A DNA stretch of 64,000 nt from Diadema setosum (lineage: Eukaryota > Echinodermata > Echinoidea > Diadematoida > Diadematidae). Location: the NCBI GenBank assembly GCA_033980235.1, contig CM067077.1, positions 8,836,602-8,900,601 on the forward strand, in the 5' to 3' direction. Shown here piece by piece: positions 47,559 through 60,807 of this stretch. Made by a program: the position numbers and the translations under genes. The notes under the pieces are model-generated. The model saw nothing but the letters and a program-made list of their open reading frames with translations. It was not told the DNA's origin and searched no databases. Each line of letters begins with the position of its first letter. Positions within the stretch are counted from its first letter, which is position 1.

Positions 47559-47699
47559 TTAAAATTGCATTGTTCATAAAGCAAATGACAGCTTTAAAAT
47601 ATCCTTCAACTTAGTAATAATTCCCTTCCTCCCTAATTTGTTAAAATACATTTTGCATTTACCATCTGAAATATTACATTATTATCTGGCAAAACAGGA

Positions 47700-48790
47700 C
47701 ACAAAGAAATGTAAATAATGTATGATATGGCGTTTTATAAAAACCTTTCAATTAGGTTAATGTCCGTCTGTAAGTGTTTAAAACTGTAAATACAACTTCT
47801 TGTGATATGTGTAAGTGTGTACAGTACTACAACAATTCTTACATATTTCCTTGATTTTTCCTGTGCTTGGTTTGAGAGATTTTGTCCTTTTTAAAAGGAA
47901 AGTGAAATATGTAAACATACAATTGTACCATAATCTTGTATAAGTACGTAGAAAAAAATAAAAAGAACTCCCAATTATTTTCTAAATGAAAACGTGCTAC
48001 TGTATCATATTGTGTTATACTGTATGTAATCTTGGCAAAATGTACATGTCTGTCTAAAAGCTTTTAAGACTGTAAGTACAATTTCTTGTGATATTTATAT
48101 GTTTAACATATATGTACAGTGCATATATAACACTTATTTTGCAACATTTCTATCATCTTATTTCCTCTTTTTATTTCCTCTTTTAATTTCCTCTTTTGGG
48201 TTGAGAGATTTTGCCCTTGTTCACTGAAATATCTTACCATCATCTAGTAAGTACGACAAAAAGAACTGCCAATCATTTTCTAAATGAAAATATACTACTG
48301 TATCATATTGTGTTTTACATAATCCCAGTAAAATTCATGTCTGTCTGAAAGCTTTTAACATTACATAATACAATTCCTTTTGACAATTGTGCCTAAGCAT
48401 GTACAGTGTACATTACAGTACTGTAATTATTTTGAAATATTTCCATCACTTTCTTCCCTCATTTTGGTTCAGAGATTTGTACTTAGAAACTGAAATAACA
48501 TACCATTATCTAGTATAGGCATGTCAAAAAGAACTACCACCAGTCATTTTCTCAATGAAAATGTGATACTTTATCATACTGTGTTTTATAAAATCCTATG
48601 CACCTGTTCATGCTCTGAAAGCTATTAACCTTCCAGATACAATTTCTCAGGAAATTTAGGTGTGTGTGTGTGTGTGTTTGTGTGCGTGTGTATACATATA
48701 TATCTATGGTATACACCACAGTACTATTATCATTCTGAAGTATTTTCTTGATATTCTTCCCTCATTTTGGTTGATACAATAAGTAGATTT
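47700..48790. repeat. Degenerate tandem repeat of about 270-300 bp
   Basis: AAAAAGAACT followed by CATTTTCT.AATGAAAA recurs at about 47960, 48258 and 48526, with a partial earlier unit near 47700. Each unit also has TGTCTG.AAGCTTTTAA and TTGGTT.AGAGATTT blocks. A GT array is at 48661-48690. Part of the unit appears near 530-600 in unit 1. Confidence 0.65.
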
Positions 48791-48894
48791 CGCCCTTAGT
48801 ATCTTGAAATGTGATCTTGATCATTTTGAGTTTGATTTTGATAACTCTACCTATTTTGCAATTTTTTTATGTGTTCACCTGCATCTAATTGTAT

Positions 48895-51800
48895 ATATTG
48901 CGGTATTTTTTAGTGGATTAACATACAGTACTGCAATCCTGTGAGTGCTTTTGAAGATTCCCTCGATTTTCTTCTGTCATTTGGTTGTGTACATTCTGCA
49001 TTCTACTGCCTGAAATACATTGTACTGAAGAATCATGGGGGTAGAGTTGTTTATGCAATGGACAAACATCAATATAATTATCATTATCATTACACCATGA
49101 ACATGTTGCTTTTCAACACCATGACAGAAATTATGCAATGTTCAATAAATCTTGACAGCATCAAATGAAGCACATCAATTTCCCAATAATCATTTCATGT
49201 GTACATTGTATCTATGTAATTATGATCGAGAATGAAAGCATCAAATGCAAGTTACTCTTGACAAAACAAAAAAAAAATGGATGTCAGTCTCTATTAATGT
49301 ACCTTATATACTGAAACCTCACTATGCTAAGTTTTTACCTAAACTAACCTTGATTTTACCCTAGACACAATTAACACATCCAGATCATGAATAGGTTGTG
49401 TAATCCACTCATCTTCACAAAGTTGCTTCTGTGTATCAAAGGGGATTTATAGCTTGTTATGCAATTAAATTCTTTTCACAGTCAGTGCAAATTATGACTT
49501 TTTTTTCTCAATTTTCACAGATTCAAATGTCATTTACACGGCAAACCATCACTTTCAAGCCCTGTATTGAATGAGAAAATTGTTAACCTCTGAAGTGCCA
49601 CATTTATAACTATTGCCACTGCCACCCACAGCTTGCAAAATTCTGAAATATCTTTAGAACTGTATCTACAGTGTATACCTACGGAACAACCTAGTTGAAT
49701 GGCCTCTGGATCTGGGGAAGATCTTTGGGATCTGTAGTTTGGGATTGGGGTCCAGCCCCTGGACCTACGTAGGGACTGCATGTACCTTTTAAACTACTTT
49801 GTATCCTCTGGTCCAAAGTTATGATTTCTGCCCTGTTTGATGAATAATATGTCATTATGAGTTGGAAAGAAGATGAAGAGAAAAAAATGACTGAATGAAT
49901 TTTGAATGATTGACTGACTGACTGAATGAATGAATAAAAAATGAATTAATTAATTAATGTAAGAATGAACGAATGAACAAATCAATGAAGACATACATAA
50001 ATGCATGCATCCATACACACACATAAAAGCACATCATACACAGACATACAGATATTCTGTTCTAGGAATTATTTTGTTGTAGTGGTTGTCTTATGCTTCA
50101 CACACAGCAACATATTACATGAGCAGACCTATCAAATTTCATGTCTACAGCCCAAGTTTCAAGCCCCAGCATCCAATCTCACACTCACCTGCCCAGCAAT
50201 CATTTTCTCATACCTCCCATGCAGAGGGTGGCTACCTACATGACTGTTTCTAACAAATTACAGCTATCAACTCATATTCTAAATAGATAATGCAGAGGTC
50301 TCTGTAAAAACAGTGTCATCTATTATTAAAAGTTATGTCAGTCATACATTCTACATATATCAAGACTCATTCATCCTTTTAGAAAATTTGTGATAAAATG
50401 CTCAAAATTAGGTCTTTCAGAACAATTTTCCATAATTCACAGACAGATGAGAATTAAATATGCGAGTAAAATTGTCCACATGCAGTCAAATCACTGGTGC
50501 ACATAACACACCCCATAGAATGACAAGAGAAACATCTTTCACCCTGTCGGAAGATCAGTTATCATGGGTATGACATTCTGGTGGTAAAAATCTTGGAGCT
50601 GTGCCAGAGATCAGCAGCTGCATACAGACACAGACACACAAATTGATTACAATGAGAGATAGAGGAAACATGATGTAAAAACAGAGCATGCGTGCGCACA
50701 CACAAAAAGAGTCACAACCACATGGACGGAAATTCTACACCAGGAAACTGGCAAACGTCTCACACAGAATGACTACACACACTTTCACTCACTCGATCCC
50801 ACAGGCAATAGATCATCTACAATGTTAATTCCATTTTACAATGTCGGTGCGTGGAAGGAGTTGGACTTGGATTCTGCGCACTGCAGACAACACGCACTGC
50901 TAGCGCATGTTCTGTTCATTAGGCGTCAACTTTGAAAGAGCTCTGTAATTTGCAGACAATACATTGTAGTTGTGCACATGTTTGGCTTGCCTCATTTCGG
51001 ACATCACGCACATGTGCTCAAGTTACAAGAAATCGACCTCAGGACTGACTTGGATATTTCTACTGTACATTGTGTCACAAAGTCTGGTTTCACGATTTTC
51101 TGTCAAGTCTCGTATGAAAACTGCACACATCTCACCCTTGTCCATCTCCCAGTCTTGCAGGTATAAAAAGGACCTTTTTTAAGGCCAATCAAAATTTGTC
51201 CAACGTCCATGTTTTAGGCTTTGCAGCTGTGGGCACTGCAAGGAAAGGTTTTACACTGGTATCATTCAGCACTTTGTACTGCAGGCCTTGCATCCAAGCT
51301 AACACAGACCTATATGCCTATCCATCACATCCACTGTATTCTTTTTAATCATCATATCAAAGTATTAAAACCAGAGTGCTCAGCAAAAATGATGAGTGAT
51401 GATCAAGAAATTAAGTTTCAACTGTTAAAAATATTACACTTTCAAAAACTCAATGGTATCTAACTAATCAGCTTTGGTGCATGATTGAAAGTAATTTGTT
51501 CATGATACCTCTATGCATGTTTGATATCAAAACTTAGGGCAGTTTAGGTCAGTTCAATATCAGATAGCAAGCTTGAACATCGTGTTAGATCAATGCTTGA
51601 ACAAAGTAGACATTTTGCTCTTGCTTTCATTGAAAAATATGCTACAGAATTCTTAATTTACAAGGGTAAGTTTAAAGATAAAACATTGTTTCACTTTCAA
51701 TAAACATGAAGAAACTGTCAATTTTTGCTCTAATATGGAGACATTCAATGCATTTCATTCATAAAATAATGCTGAAATAACATGACTGCAGTTGGATAAA

Positions 51801-52018
51801 GATGAAGATGCAAAATATTACCTAAAAAGGTATGCCAGAAGTACCTGTAATGCTATCTCAGAGCATATCCTATCATGGTTGCTATGTGAATTTTATATTC
51901 GATCGCTGATTATAACAACATATATTGGGCTTTTGTAGTATCCATCATGCAAGAGCGAATTGCATGCAATTCAATTATACTGCCAGGGCACGATGTGATC
52001 AACGCGAACATAGAAGCT
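48895..52018 (+). repeat. Segmental duplication unit 2a (no coding exon)
   Basis: Matches unit 1 from about 577. It lacks about 1906-2920 and about 4418-4600 of unit 1. It ends abruptly near the equivalent of 5030 at CGAACATAGAAGCTAT. It contains the TATA-like motif (51162) but stops before any coding exon. By eye the first kilobase is only about 85% like unit 1, while 50050-52018 is about 96%. Confidence 0.85.
51162..51169 (+). promoter_or_regulatory. TATA-like motif of unit 2a (no gene attached)
   Basis: TATAAAAA in the same context as at 4023. It is followed by 0.85 kb of unit 2a and then by the start of another repeat, so if active it would drive a noncoding or very long transcript reaching gene E. 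Confidence 0.25.
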
Positions 52019-52444
52019 ATTAGTCCATGGGCCAGGCCAGATATTGGTACCATCTGAGGTGGCAATACCTTTTTGGTGTCATTTTGTTTGTCGGGCATAG
52101 ATATGCTTATCAAGCTATGATAGCATTTCCAAATGAGTAGCTTAGTCATAGTAAATGAATTTTAAACCAATTTGGTTTCGTTGTAATATCCCCGTACTAC
52201 TGAATCGAGACCAACCGCTATACCAAATTTGAAGCTTCAACAATGCTCACTTTACGAAATATGGGTCAAAATACAGTTTGCTATGGCGGCCATTTTGAAA
52301 TTCAAAATGGCGGCTGAAGACGTGGTTGGAAAAAATGGAACCAAAGTTTTTTGGATTCAGCACCCCCAAATTGACAAAGTTAGCCAAAAAAATCAATTTT
52401 GGCACAAAAATCTCACGGGATTACATAGTAGCCTCTACTAATAG
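52019..52444. repeat. Insertion between units 2a and 2b
   Basis: Sequence absent from the other units. It contains a short palindrome, GGCCATTTTGAAATTCAAAA (52288-52307), within a TATGGCGGCC...GGCGGC context often seen in dispersed repeats. No gene recognised. Confidence 0.55.
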
Positions 52445-53091
52445 CTTGAATGAATGAAGTCAGTCAAATGCATTCTGTCCCCTTTTATACTGATATGAAT
52501 ATATTAATAATTGCCACTGATACAAATGTGCACACATACAATGCCCATTCAGTGTACATTATGTACACACAGAAATGTCATTCATCGAATCAACAGTGTA
52601 GGGTAAGATAAGATGGACTTTGGACCGCACTTGTAATACAGATTTGCAATACTACTAGTAACCAGGAAACTGGCAAACATCTCACACAGAATGATTACAC
52701 ACACTTTCACTCACTCGATCGCACAGGCAATAGATCATCTACAATGTTAATTCCATTTTACAATGTCGGTGCGTGGCAGGAAAGGTGGAGTTGGACTTGG
52801 ATTCTGCTCACTGCAGACAACACGCACTGCTAGTGCATGTTCTGTTCATTATGCGTCAACTTTGAAAGAGCTCTATAATTTGCAGACAATACATTGTAGT
52901 TGTGCACATGTTTGGCTTGCCTCATTTCGGACATCACGCACATGTGCTCAAGTTACAAGAAATCGACCTCAGGACTGACTTGGATAATTCTACTGTACAT
53001 TGTGTCACAAAGTCTGGTTTTACGATTTTCTGTCAAGTCTCGTATGAAAACTGCACACATCTCACCCTTGTCCATCTCCCAGTCTTGCAGG

Positions 53092-53099
53092 TATAAAAA
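53092..53099 (+). promoter_or_regulatory. Candidate TATA box of gene E
   Basis: TATAAAAA in the same context as at 4023, about 2.46 kb before the coding-exon acceptor at 55558, as in gene A. Confidence 0.3.
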
Positions 53100-54353
53100 G
53101 GACCTTTTTTAAGGCCAATCAAAATTTGTCCAACGTTCATGTTTTAGGCTTTCAAGCTGTGGGCACTGCAAGGAAAGGTTTCACACTGGTATCATTCAGC
53201 ACTTTGTGCTGCAGGCCTTGCATCCAAGCTAACACAGACCTATATGCCTATCCATCACATCCACTGTATTCTTTTTAATCATCATACCAAAGTATTAAAA
53301 CCAGAGTGCTCAGCAAAAATGATGAGTGATGATCAAGAAATTAAGTTTCAACTGTTAAAAATATTACACTTTAAAAAACTCAACGGTATCTAACTAATCA
53401 GCTTTGGTGCATGATTGAAAGTAATTTGTTCATGATACCTCAATGCATGTTTGATATCAAAACTTAGGCCAGATTAGGTCAGTTCAATATCAGATAACAA
53501 TCTTATTGAACCAAGCTACAATTGCTCTGAAAAGTAATAAACAAATGTGAATACCAGTTTACTGATCACAAACATTGATCAGCAAACATAAAAAAAAAGC
53601 AAAGGTACATTTTGTACAAGTGTATGTATCACTCACAAAAGAAAGTCATTCATCAGTGGGCAGAACATCTTGTTAGATCAATGCTTGAACAAAGTAGACA
53701 TTTTGCTCTTGCTTTCATTGAAAAATATGCTACAGAATTCTTAATTTACAAGGGGAGGTTTAAAGATAAAACATTTTTTCACTTTCAATAAACACGAAGA
53801 AAATGTCAATTTTTGCTCTAATATGGAGACATTCAATGCATTTCATTCATAAAATAATGCTGAAATAACATGACTGCAGTTGGATAAAGATGAAGATGCA
53901 AAATATTACCTAAAAAGGTATGCCAGAAGTACCTGTAATGCTATCTCAGAGCATACCCTATCATGGTTGCTATGTGAAGTTTTATATTCGACCGCTCATT
54001 ATAAAAATATATATTGGGCTTTTGCAGTATCCATCACGCAAGAGCGAATTGCATGCAATTCAATTATGCTGCCAGGGCACGATGTGATCAACGCGAACAT
54101 AGAAGCTATCTACATATTTTATACCCACTACTGAACGGAGAGGGCGCTTCAGGAATAAAAGGCACATACGCTCTGTATGCCGACTTCTATTTTTTTCATA
54201 CCTTTGTTCTTAAAATACTCCAAAACATAAGAATTTTCATTTTTTTAAAGGAATTGAAGTTCATGTGTGATAGTGCATGCTACATTTCCAATGATCAAGT
54301 TCTCATAATTATCAACATAATAATAAACACAACAGTGTGACTATTTCTTAACT

Positions 54354-55181
54354 GGGTAATTCTATGAAGTTGGGGCAGTGTCCATGTAGCATCGTGATAT
54401 TTAAAAAAAAAAATACATTTCAGCATAACTCAATATTAATTATGCTATACATTTATTGTTTGTAGGCTTTACATTTGCATTGAGGCCACACAGTTTCCTG
54501 GAAATTTTGTGCCATTCAGACTCGATTTTGATAAAGTTATTAAACAATATTTAACAGTGTCCTGTAGCATCGTGACGTGTCCATGTAGCATCGTGATATT
54601 TTAAAATTTAGTCCTAAGAGACAAATTATGGCAATTAGCTTGACCAAAATTTGATGCAATATATATGCATATTTACAAGATATGAATGAGATACCTAAAT
54701 ATCTCAAATTTCCTGTACACAGTTTTGATTTTAAAAGGAAATTACAAAATGTATCACGATGCTATGCGGTGTCCTTTTTTGTGACATTTGGTGGACACCG
54801 CGTAGCATAGTGACACATTGTGTAATTTTCTTGGAAAAGTAAAACTGTGGAAAGGAGAGTTAAGATATTTAGCTATCTGACTAATCTAGTAATTATGCAT
54901 ATTATATCAAATTTTGGTCAAGCTAATTGCATTAATTTGTCTTTTAGGACCAGATTTTAACTATCACAATGCTACATGGACACGTCACGATGCTACAGGA
55001 CACCGTTACATATCGTTTTAATAACTTCATCAAAATTGAGTCTGAATGGCACAAAATTTCCAGGAAAATGTATGGTCTCAATACAAATGTAAAGCCTATA
55101 AACAACACATGTATAGCATAATTATTATTGAGTTAAATGCTAAAATGTCACACTTTGTGCCCCAACTTCATGGAATTACCC
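54354..55181. mobile_element. 828-bp foldback element, copy 2
   Basis: Same length, ends and 4-bp AACT flanks (54350-54353, 55182-55185) as the element at 5283-6110, at the homologous position. It was duplicated with the unit rather than inserted twice. Confidence 0.85.
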
Positions 55182-55558
55182 AACTGGAGAGAGAGGGAGA
55201 GACAGAATGAACATATTATAGAAAAGCAGTACTTCTCATGGAGTCATAACCTCTAAAAAAACAAAAAGGGTATTTGCTGTGTGTGTTTTTGACATATGGA
55301 TTTTTTTTTAATTTTTTTTTTCCTTCGGATGCTAGTCACAGATGTATTCACTAATACTGTGTATCAATCGCAAGCTAAAAACTATGGAAACAGTCTGTTT
55401 ATTATGCTGTCGAAACAAAGATCTGTTGAGTTACAGGTCTTTCCCAACAGATATGCACTAAATTACAAATTTAACACAAAATAAATCAAATTTCATGTAA
55501 TGATATTAGCTTTGGAAAATTAGATTATGAAATTGGCTTTAAATTCTGTCTTCTGCAG

Positions 55559-56511
55559 GATACTTTCTGGTCTACAAAATGGATTACAGCAGGCCTTTCC
55601 TACTTCCATTGCTGACTGTGATGATGCTCTTCAGCAACAGACTGGCTGTGGAATTCTACAAGTTCTACGAAGGTAGAGATGTGGTCATAAACTTCACTCA
55701 ACCCATGTCAAATGACTCTACCTTTCAATATGAGCTTTACTCAATTCAGTCCCAATGCGGCTTCTGCAAGAATGGAACCCAAGTTCCTGGTTGCCTCCCA
55801 CCTCAGCAATTCAGCCGTTTCTCTGTTCACAGTGTGAGATCACCAACTGACTTGAAAGTGACTCTCAGCATAGACATGATTGATTCAGAGGACAGTCAAA
55901 TATACCTATTTGCTCTGAGAGAAGACAAAAATGGGGAAATTATGGTTTTCACTCAAGATGTCCACATTGAAGTTTTGCATCCACCAAGTCCAGCAGAATG
56001 TACTGTAAAACCCTCAGAGTATTCCCCTGCATGGAATGAGGTTAACTGCACATCTTTGCTTGGCAGCGACGGGGAAGGATCTCTCTACTGCTTTCAAGAT
56101 GGGGAGAAGGCTCCATACAAGGAGTCACCAGTGCGAATAACTGACCATGTGACACAGATCTTCTGGATGAAAGTCCACCTCCCAATTAATTGCTGTTCAT
56201 ATGAGGAAACATTTCCACTGACATCTGCATCTTGTTCTCAGTTTGTGTATTCCATTCCAACACACACCACTGTATCAGATAATTCTAAAAACCCTCCCAG
56301 CAGCCTAAAAACTCTGGGAACCACTGTGCAACAAACCAATGCACAGATTACTTCGTCAGAAAAACTCATCACTGAAAGCAAAAGCACAGAGGTCACAACA
56401 CAAAAGACTTCAAATTCTGTGCATGGTGCAATTGCACTGGTGATATTAATTCCTCTATTTTTGGTAGCCTTGTTCTCGTGGTGGTACTGTATATTAAAAA
56501 GAAAAAAATGA
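55559..56511 (+). CDS. Gene E: Ig-like type I membrane protein (intact copy)
   Basis: Acceptor CTGTCTTCTGCAG (AG 55557-55558), ATG 55579, 310 residues. Signal peptide to about residue 24; V-like domain with CGFCKNGT, SRFSVHSV, LKVTLSI and SEDSQIYLF; second Ig-like domain with EVNCTSLL, LYCFQDGEK and NCCSYEETF; Ser/Thr stalk; helix GAIALVILIPLFLVALF; tail WWYCILKRKK. It is close to gene A (about 90% identical) and the best candidate, with A, for a working gene. The exitron donor is weakened to GAG|GTTAAC (56041), while the acceptor TTGTTCTCAG (56241) is kept and the spacing is still 201 nt. Most amino-acid differences from gene A lie in the ectodomain and stalk; whether this reflects selection needs a substitution test. 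Confidence 0.85.
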
Positions 56512-57109
56512 ACTATCAACTCATGGTTTTTAATGGCAAAATCTGTCTACCCAACACATGGCAAACATCCAATGAGTACAATGATAACGCTTTCAATGAA
56601 GACCAGTTCCAAGAATGACAAGTTTTATAAATGCCACTGGCCTGTATGGTTACATGACTGACATTGAAGATACTGTAAAAACTTACTCTGGAACATCAGT
56701 GGCTTTCAAATTTATGATTACATTTGCTGATTACAGAATGATGAAGTGGTACTACATCTATTTCAAGTCCAAATAATTTGTTCTACAATCACACTGAAAA
56801 AAAAAAATGCCCAAGATTCTAGTTGTGGTGACTACATGTTTTACATGATTATTCTTCATCTCTATCTCCCCCTGCACATCAGGTCTTCACCCTCGCTAGA
56901 CCCTCCTGAAGACACAGGAAGTCAATATAAGTTGAAGTTACTACGATGTCATGTTTTTCAACATGTCGTATGTTATGTTTTCTTCTTTTGTGTGTGTGTG
57001 TCTATTAAAGTATGCAAATTCTAGTATTTGATTATTGCTAAAGTATATTATGTAATGTAAATTTTTGTAGAGTTTTGTAGTTATATTGAATATAATATTA
57101 CGTTTCGGT

Positions 57110-57166
57110 AAATATGATATATGTAGGGCACTTAGAAACTGTGTATTAAGCGCGATATAAATGTCA

Positions 57167-57222
<56 letters not shown>

Positions 57223-57236
57223 TACTACTACTAGGA
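57110..57236. repeat. Retroposon tail and ATT microsatellite
   Basis: CACTTAGAAACTGTGTATTA and GCGCGATATAAATGTC, then a long ATT array. The former words match the 3' ends of tRNA-derived SINEs and parallel 19195-19260. An AATAAA lies at 57260-57265. Confidence 0.65.
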
Positions 57237-58096
57237 AACCAGTAAACATTATGCACTGCAATAAAATGTACATCTGTATACTGTTATTCACATTTTATTG
57301 ATGCCCTGTTGTTATTCTAGCATGTAGTGATAGTTGCTTACTGTAGTTTTATTATTTTAAGTGAATACAGGACTAGAACATTGTGTTAGCAGTTTTGAAG
57401 CCTCCGAAACACACTAGTTTGTTAACTGAAGCCTCCGAAACTCACAAGTCTGAAAATTTCAACTTTGTCAAAAATAATCCAATTTCTTTGGGATTTGGGT
57501 TGATAAATGTTTGTTACCAAGAGATAATTTAGGGCTATGTTTAGAGTGGCTCTTGCTTCTAGAACATTCTTTTAACTTAAAAATAGTTTGTCAGGTACCA
57601 TTTTTACCTTGGAATTTGAAGTTCAAATCAAAATAATTGCAAGAGCGAATATCTGTTGGGGGAAAAGTGTTTTGATATTTCAAATATATGTTCACAGCAA
57701 ATGAAAAGTTGCATTACATCCACCATTTATCTTCATTTGGTTGCTGTGGGTGACCAAAACATTCTTGTTGTTTTTACCTAAATTTATCTAAAATTCCATA
57801 ATAGGCACTTCATTTTTCATATTTAGCCTAAGAATTAAGCTCTGGAATGACAAAATATTGAAAATATAGACATTCCTATATAAAATAAAGGCAAAAGGCC
57901 TAATGGGGAAGATCTGTGAAATCTATAGCAAGGGGTTGGGGTCCAGCCCCTGAGACTATATAGGGACTGCATGTACTATTCAAACTACTTTGTATCCTCA
58001 GGTCCTGAGAATGATTTCTGCCAAGTTTGATGATTATATATTCATGAGTTTGAAACAAGATAAAGGAAAAAATGACTGAATGAATTTTGAATGATT

Positions 58097-58222
58097 GACT
58101 GACTGACTGACTGACTGAATAAATGAATGAATGAATGAATGAATGAATGAAAGAATGAATGAATGAATGAATAAATAAATAAATAAATAAATAAATTAAT
58201 TAATTAATTAATTAATTAATGT
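58097..58222. repeat. GACT / GAAT / AATA / AATT microsatellite
   Basis: Longer version of the array at 1721-1818. Confidence 0.9.
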
Positions 58223-60038
58223 AAGAATGAATGAATGAACAAACAAATGAAGATATACATAAATGCATGCATCCATACACACACATAAAAGCACATCATA
58301 CACAGATATACAAATTAATAGATGACATATCAAAATGACACTGGCTCTCTGTGGGTCCTTAGCAAGGGTAACTTTGGGGAAAATATGTATAATGTTAAAA
58401 AAAAAAATGTTTTGATGAATCCAGAGCATTACGGATTTTCATTCATCACCTGTGTTCTCCCCCCCCCCCCCAATAAAAGAAAGAAAAATGTACAGTTATA
58501 AACTGTGTAACATCTATTTCTCTCTGTACAAGATTTAAAGAATACGGACTTAGAAACTGAATGATACTAGTAAAGTACGTATTGCTGTTTGAGACAGTCC
58601 GGAACCATTAAGATTAGAGCTGTCCAAGAAACAAGTTATGTATTGTTCCCATTGATGAAAACAAAATATTAATCAACAGATATACATACAAAGATATCCT
58701 GCTTGCATAAATGTCAGAAGTCGAACACATCAGATCCAGCTCAAAACATGTACGTAATTCATGTACTGGTACTTCAGTAATCTACATACATGGAGTATGT
58801 TCAAAAGTTCTCAGCAAAACAGACTTTGTGTATCCTTGTAAATCAAGTTCAATCTTTGATCATCTGAAACAACAATGGACTCACAGAAGTTCTCTGATAC
58901 AATATGAACCCTTTTTCTACAAAATATCAGCAGATTAATGAACAATATGTGATGGACAAAGATGTCATGTTCATGCTGAGAAAATGTCATATCTGTGGCA
59001 CAATGTTTTGAAAAATGGTGAAGATTTGTGAGATATACTGGCCTCATTTTAAGACTGTACTTCCATTTCTCAAAGTACAAGGTTGTTCCATCTTCAACAG
59101 AATGAAGTCAATAAAACTACCCTGTAGTTTCATTCGTGTCAAACTTCACAAGAATTTCGAAACATCACATGGTGTGTGACTATCATTTTTTTTTTCTATA
59201 GGTCTGTGGCATTCACAATTATTGATATCTTTTTCACAATCTTATCAAACAGTGTTATGAATTTTGTTCTGCTCATTGCTTGTATACTACAAAGTATTGT
59301 GAGTGATACAATGAAGATATTCTGTTCTAGGAATTATTTTGTTGTAGTGGTTGTCTTACGCTTCACACACAGCAACATATTACATGAGCAGACCTGTCAA
59401 ATTTCATGTCTACAGCCCAAGTCTCAAGCCCAAGCTTCCAATCTCACACTCACCTGCCCAGCAATCATTTTCTCACACCTCTCATGCAGAGGGGGCTACC
59501 TTGTACATGACTGTTTCTTAAAAATCATAGCTATCAACTCATATTCTAAATAGATAATGGAGAGGTCTCTATAAAAACAGTGTCATCTATTAATTAAGTT
59601 ATGTCAGTCATACATTCTACATATTAAGACTCATTCATCCTTTTAGAAAATTTGTGATAAGAATGCTCAAAATTAGGTCTGTCAGAACAATCTTCCACAC
59701 ATCAAAGAGAGATGAGAATTCAATATGCGAGTAAAATTGCCCACAAAATCACTGGTACACATAACACACCCCATGAGCATAAATAAGACAAGAAGAACGT
59801 CTTTCATCCTGTCGGAAGATCAATTATCGTGGGTATATGTTGTACTGGTGGTAAAAGTCTTGGGAGCTATGCCAGAGATCAACAGCAGCATACAGACACA
59901 GACACACACACACACACATTAATGACAACAAGAGAAAAAGGAAACATAGTGTAAAAAACAGATGGCATGCGCGGGCACACACATAAAGAGTCGCAAGACA
60001 TAAATTCTACACCAGGAAACTGGCAAGCATCTCACACA

Positions 60039-60229
60039 CTCTTCCTGCTTCCCCCACCAATGGCATTGTCTCTGTATGTAGTCATACCGCCACATTATTT
60101 CTACTTGTATGTCGTAAGTCCTATGAATTTTTCTCTTTTGTATCTCATTTTGTACATTCATGTTTTATTGTATGCTCTGTATATTTTAATGCTTGGTGCA
60201 AAATAAACTAAACTGAAACTGAAACTGAA
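60039..60229 (+). mobile_element. 5'-truncated retroposon with TGAAAC tail, unit 3 only
   Basis: Inserted between words that are adjacent in units 1 and 2 (CATCTCACACA and GAATGACTAC). It ends AATAAACTAAACTGAAACTG plus one more unit, a tandem tail typical of LINE-type retroposition. No coding frame. Confidence 0.75.
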
Positions 60230-60553
60230 GAATGACTACAAACACTTTCACTCACTCAATCACACAGAAGGACTTTGGACACTGCACACTGCAGACAACA
60301 CATACTGCTAGTGCATGTCCTGTTCATTAGGCCAGTTCGAAAGCCGGAAGTTACAGGTACATTGTAGTTGTGCACATGTTTCGCTTGCCTCATTTCGGAC
60401 ATCACGCACATGTGCTCAAGTTACAAGAGATCGACCTCAGGACTGACTTGGATATTTCTACAATTTATATGAAGTCTGGTTTCATGATTTTCTGTCAAGT
60501 CTCGTATGAAAACTGCACACATCTCACCCTTGTCCATCTCCCAGTCTTGCAGG

Positions 60554-60561
60554 TATAGAAA
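60554..60561 (+). promoter_or_regulatory. Degenerate TATA-like motif of unit 3
   Basis: TATAGAAA where the other units have TATAAAAA, upstream of pseudogene F. Confidence 0.2.
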
Positions 60562-60807
60562 GGGCCTTTTTAAGGCTAATCAAACTTTGTCAAACGTTCA
60601 TATTTTGAGCTTTGCAGTTGCTGTGCACTGCGAGGAAAGGTTCCACACTGATATCATTCTACACTTTGTGTTATAAGCCATGTATCCAAACTATATAGGC
60701 CTATCCATCACATCCACTGTATTCTTTTAATCATCATACCAAAGTATTGTTGTGGTTATCAAAACCAGAGCTGCAAAAAATGATGATAAGTCATGATCAC
60801 GAAACTA

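Larger units (their letters stand above)
52445..56700 (+). repeat. Segmental duplication unit 2b (carries gene E)
   Basis: Starts with the block shared with 44240-44462, and switches at ACTACTAGTAA|CCAGG to the equivalent of unit 1 position 3614. From there to gene E it follows unit 1 at about 97-98% by eye, including the 828-bp foldback element. The stretch 52662-54060 repeats 50735-52018 in unit 2a. Confidence 0.9.
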
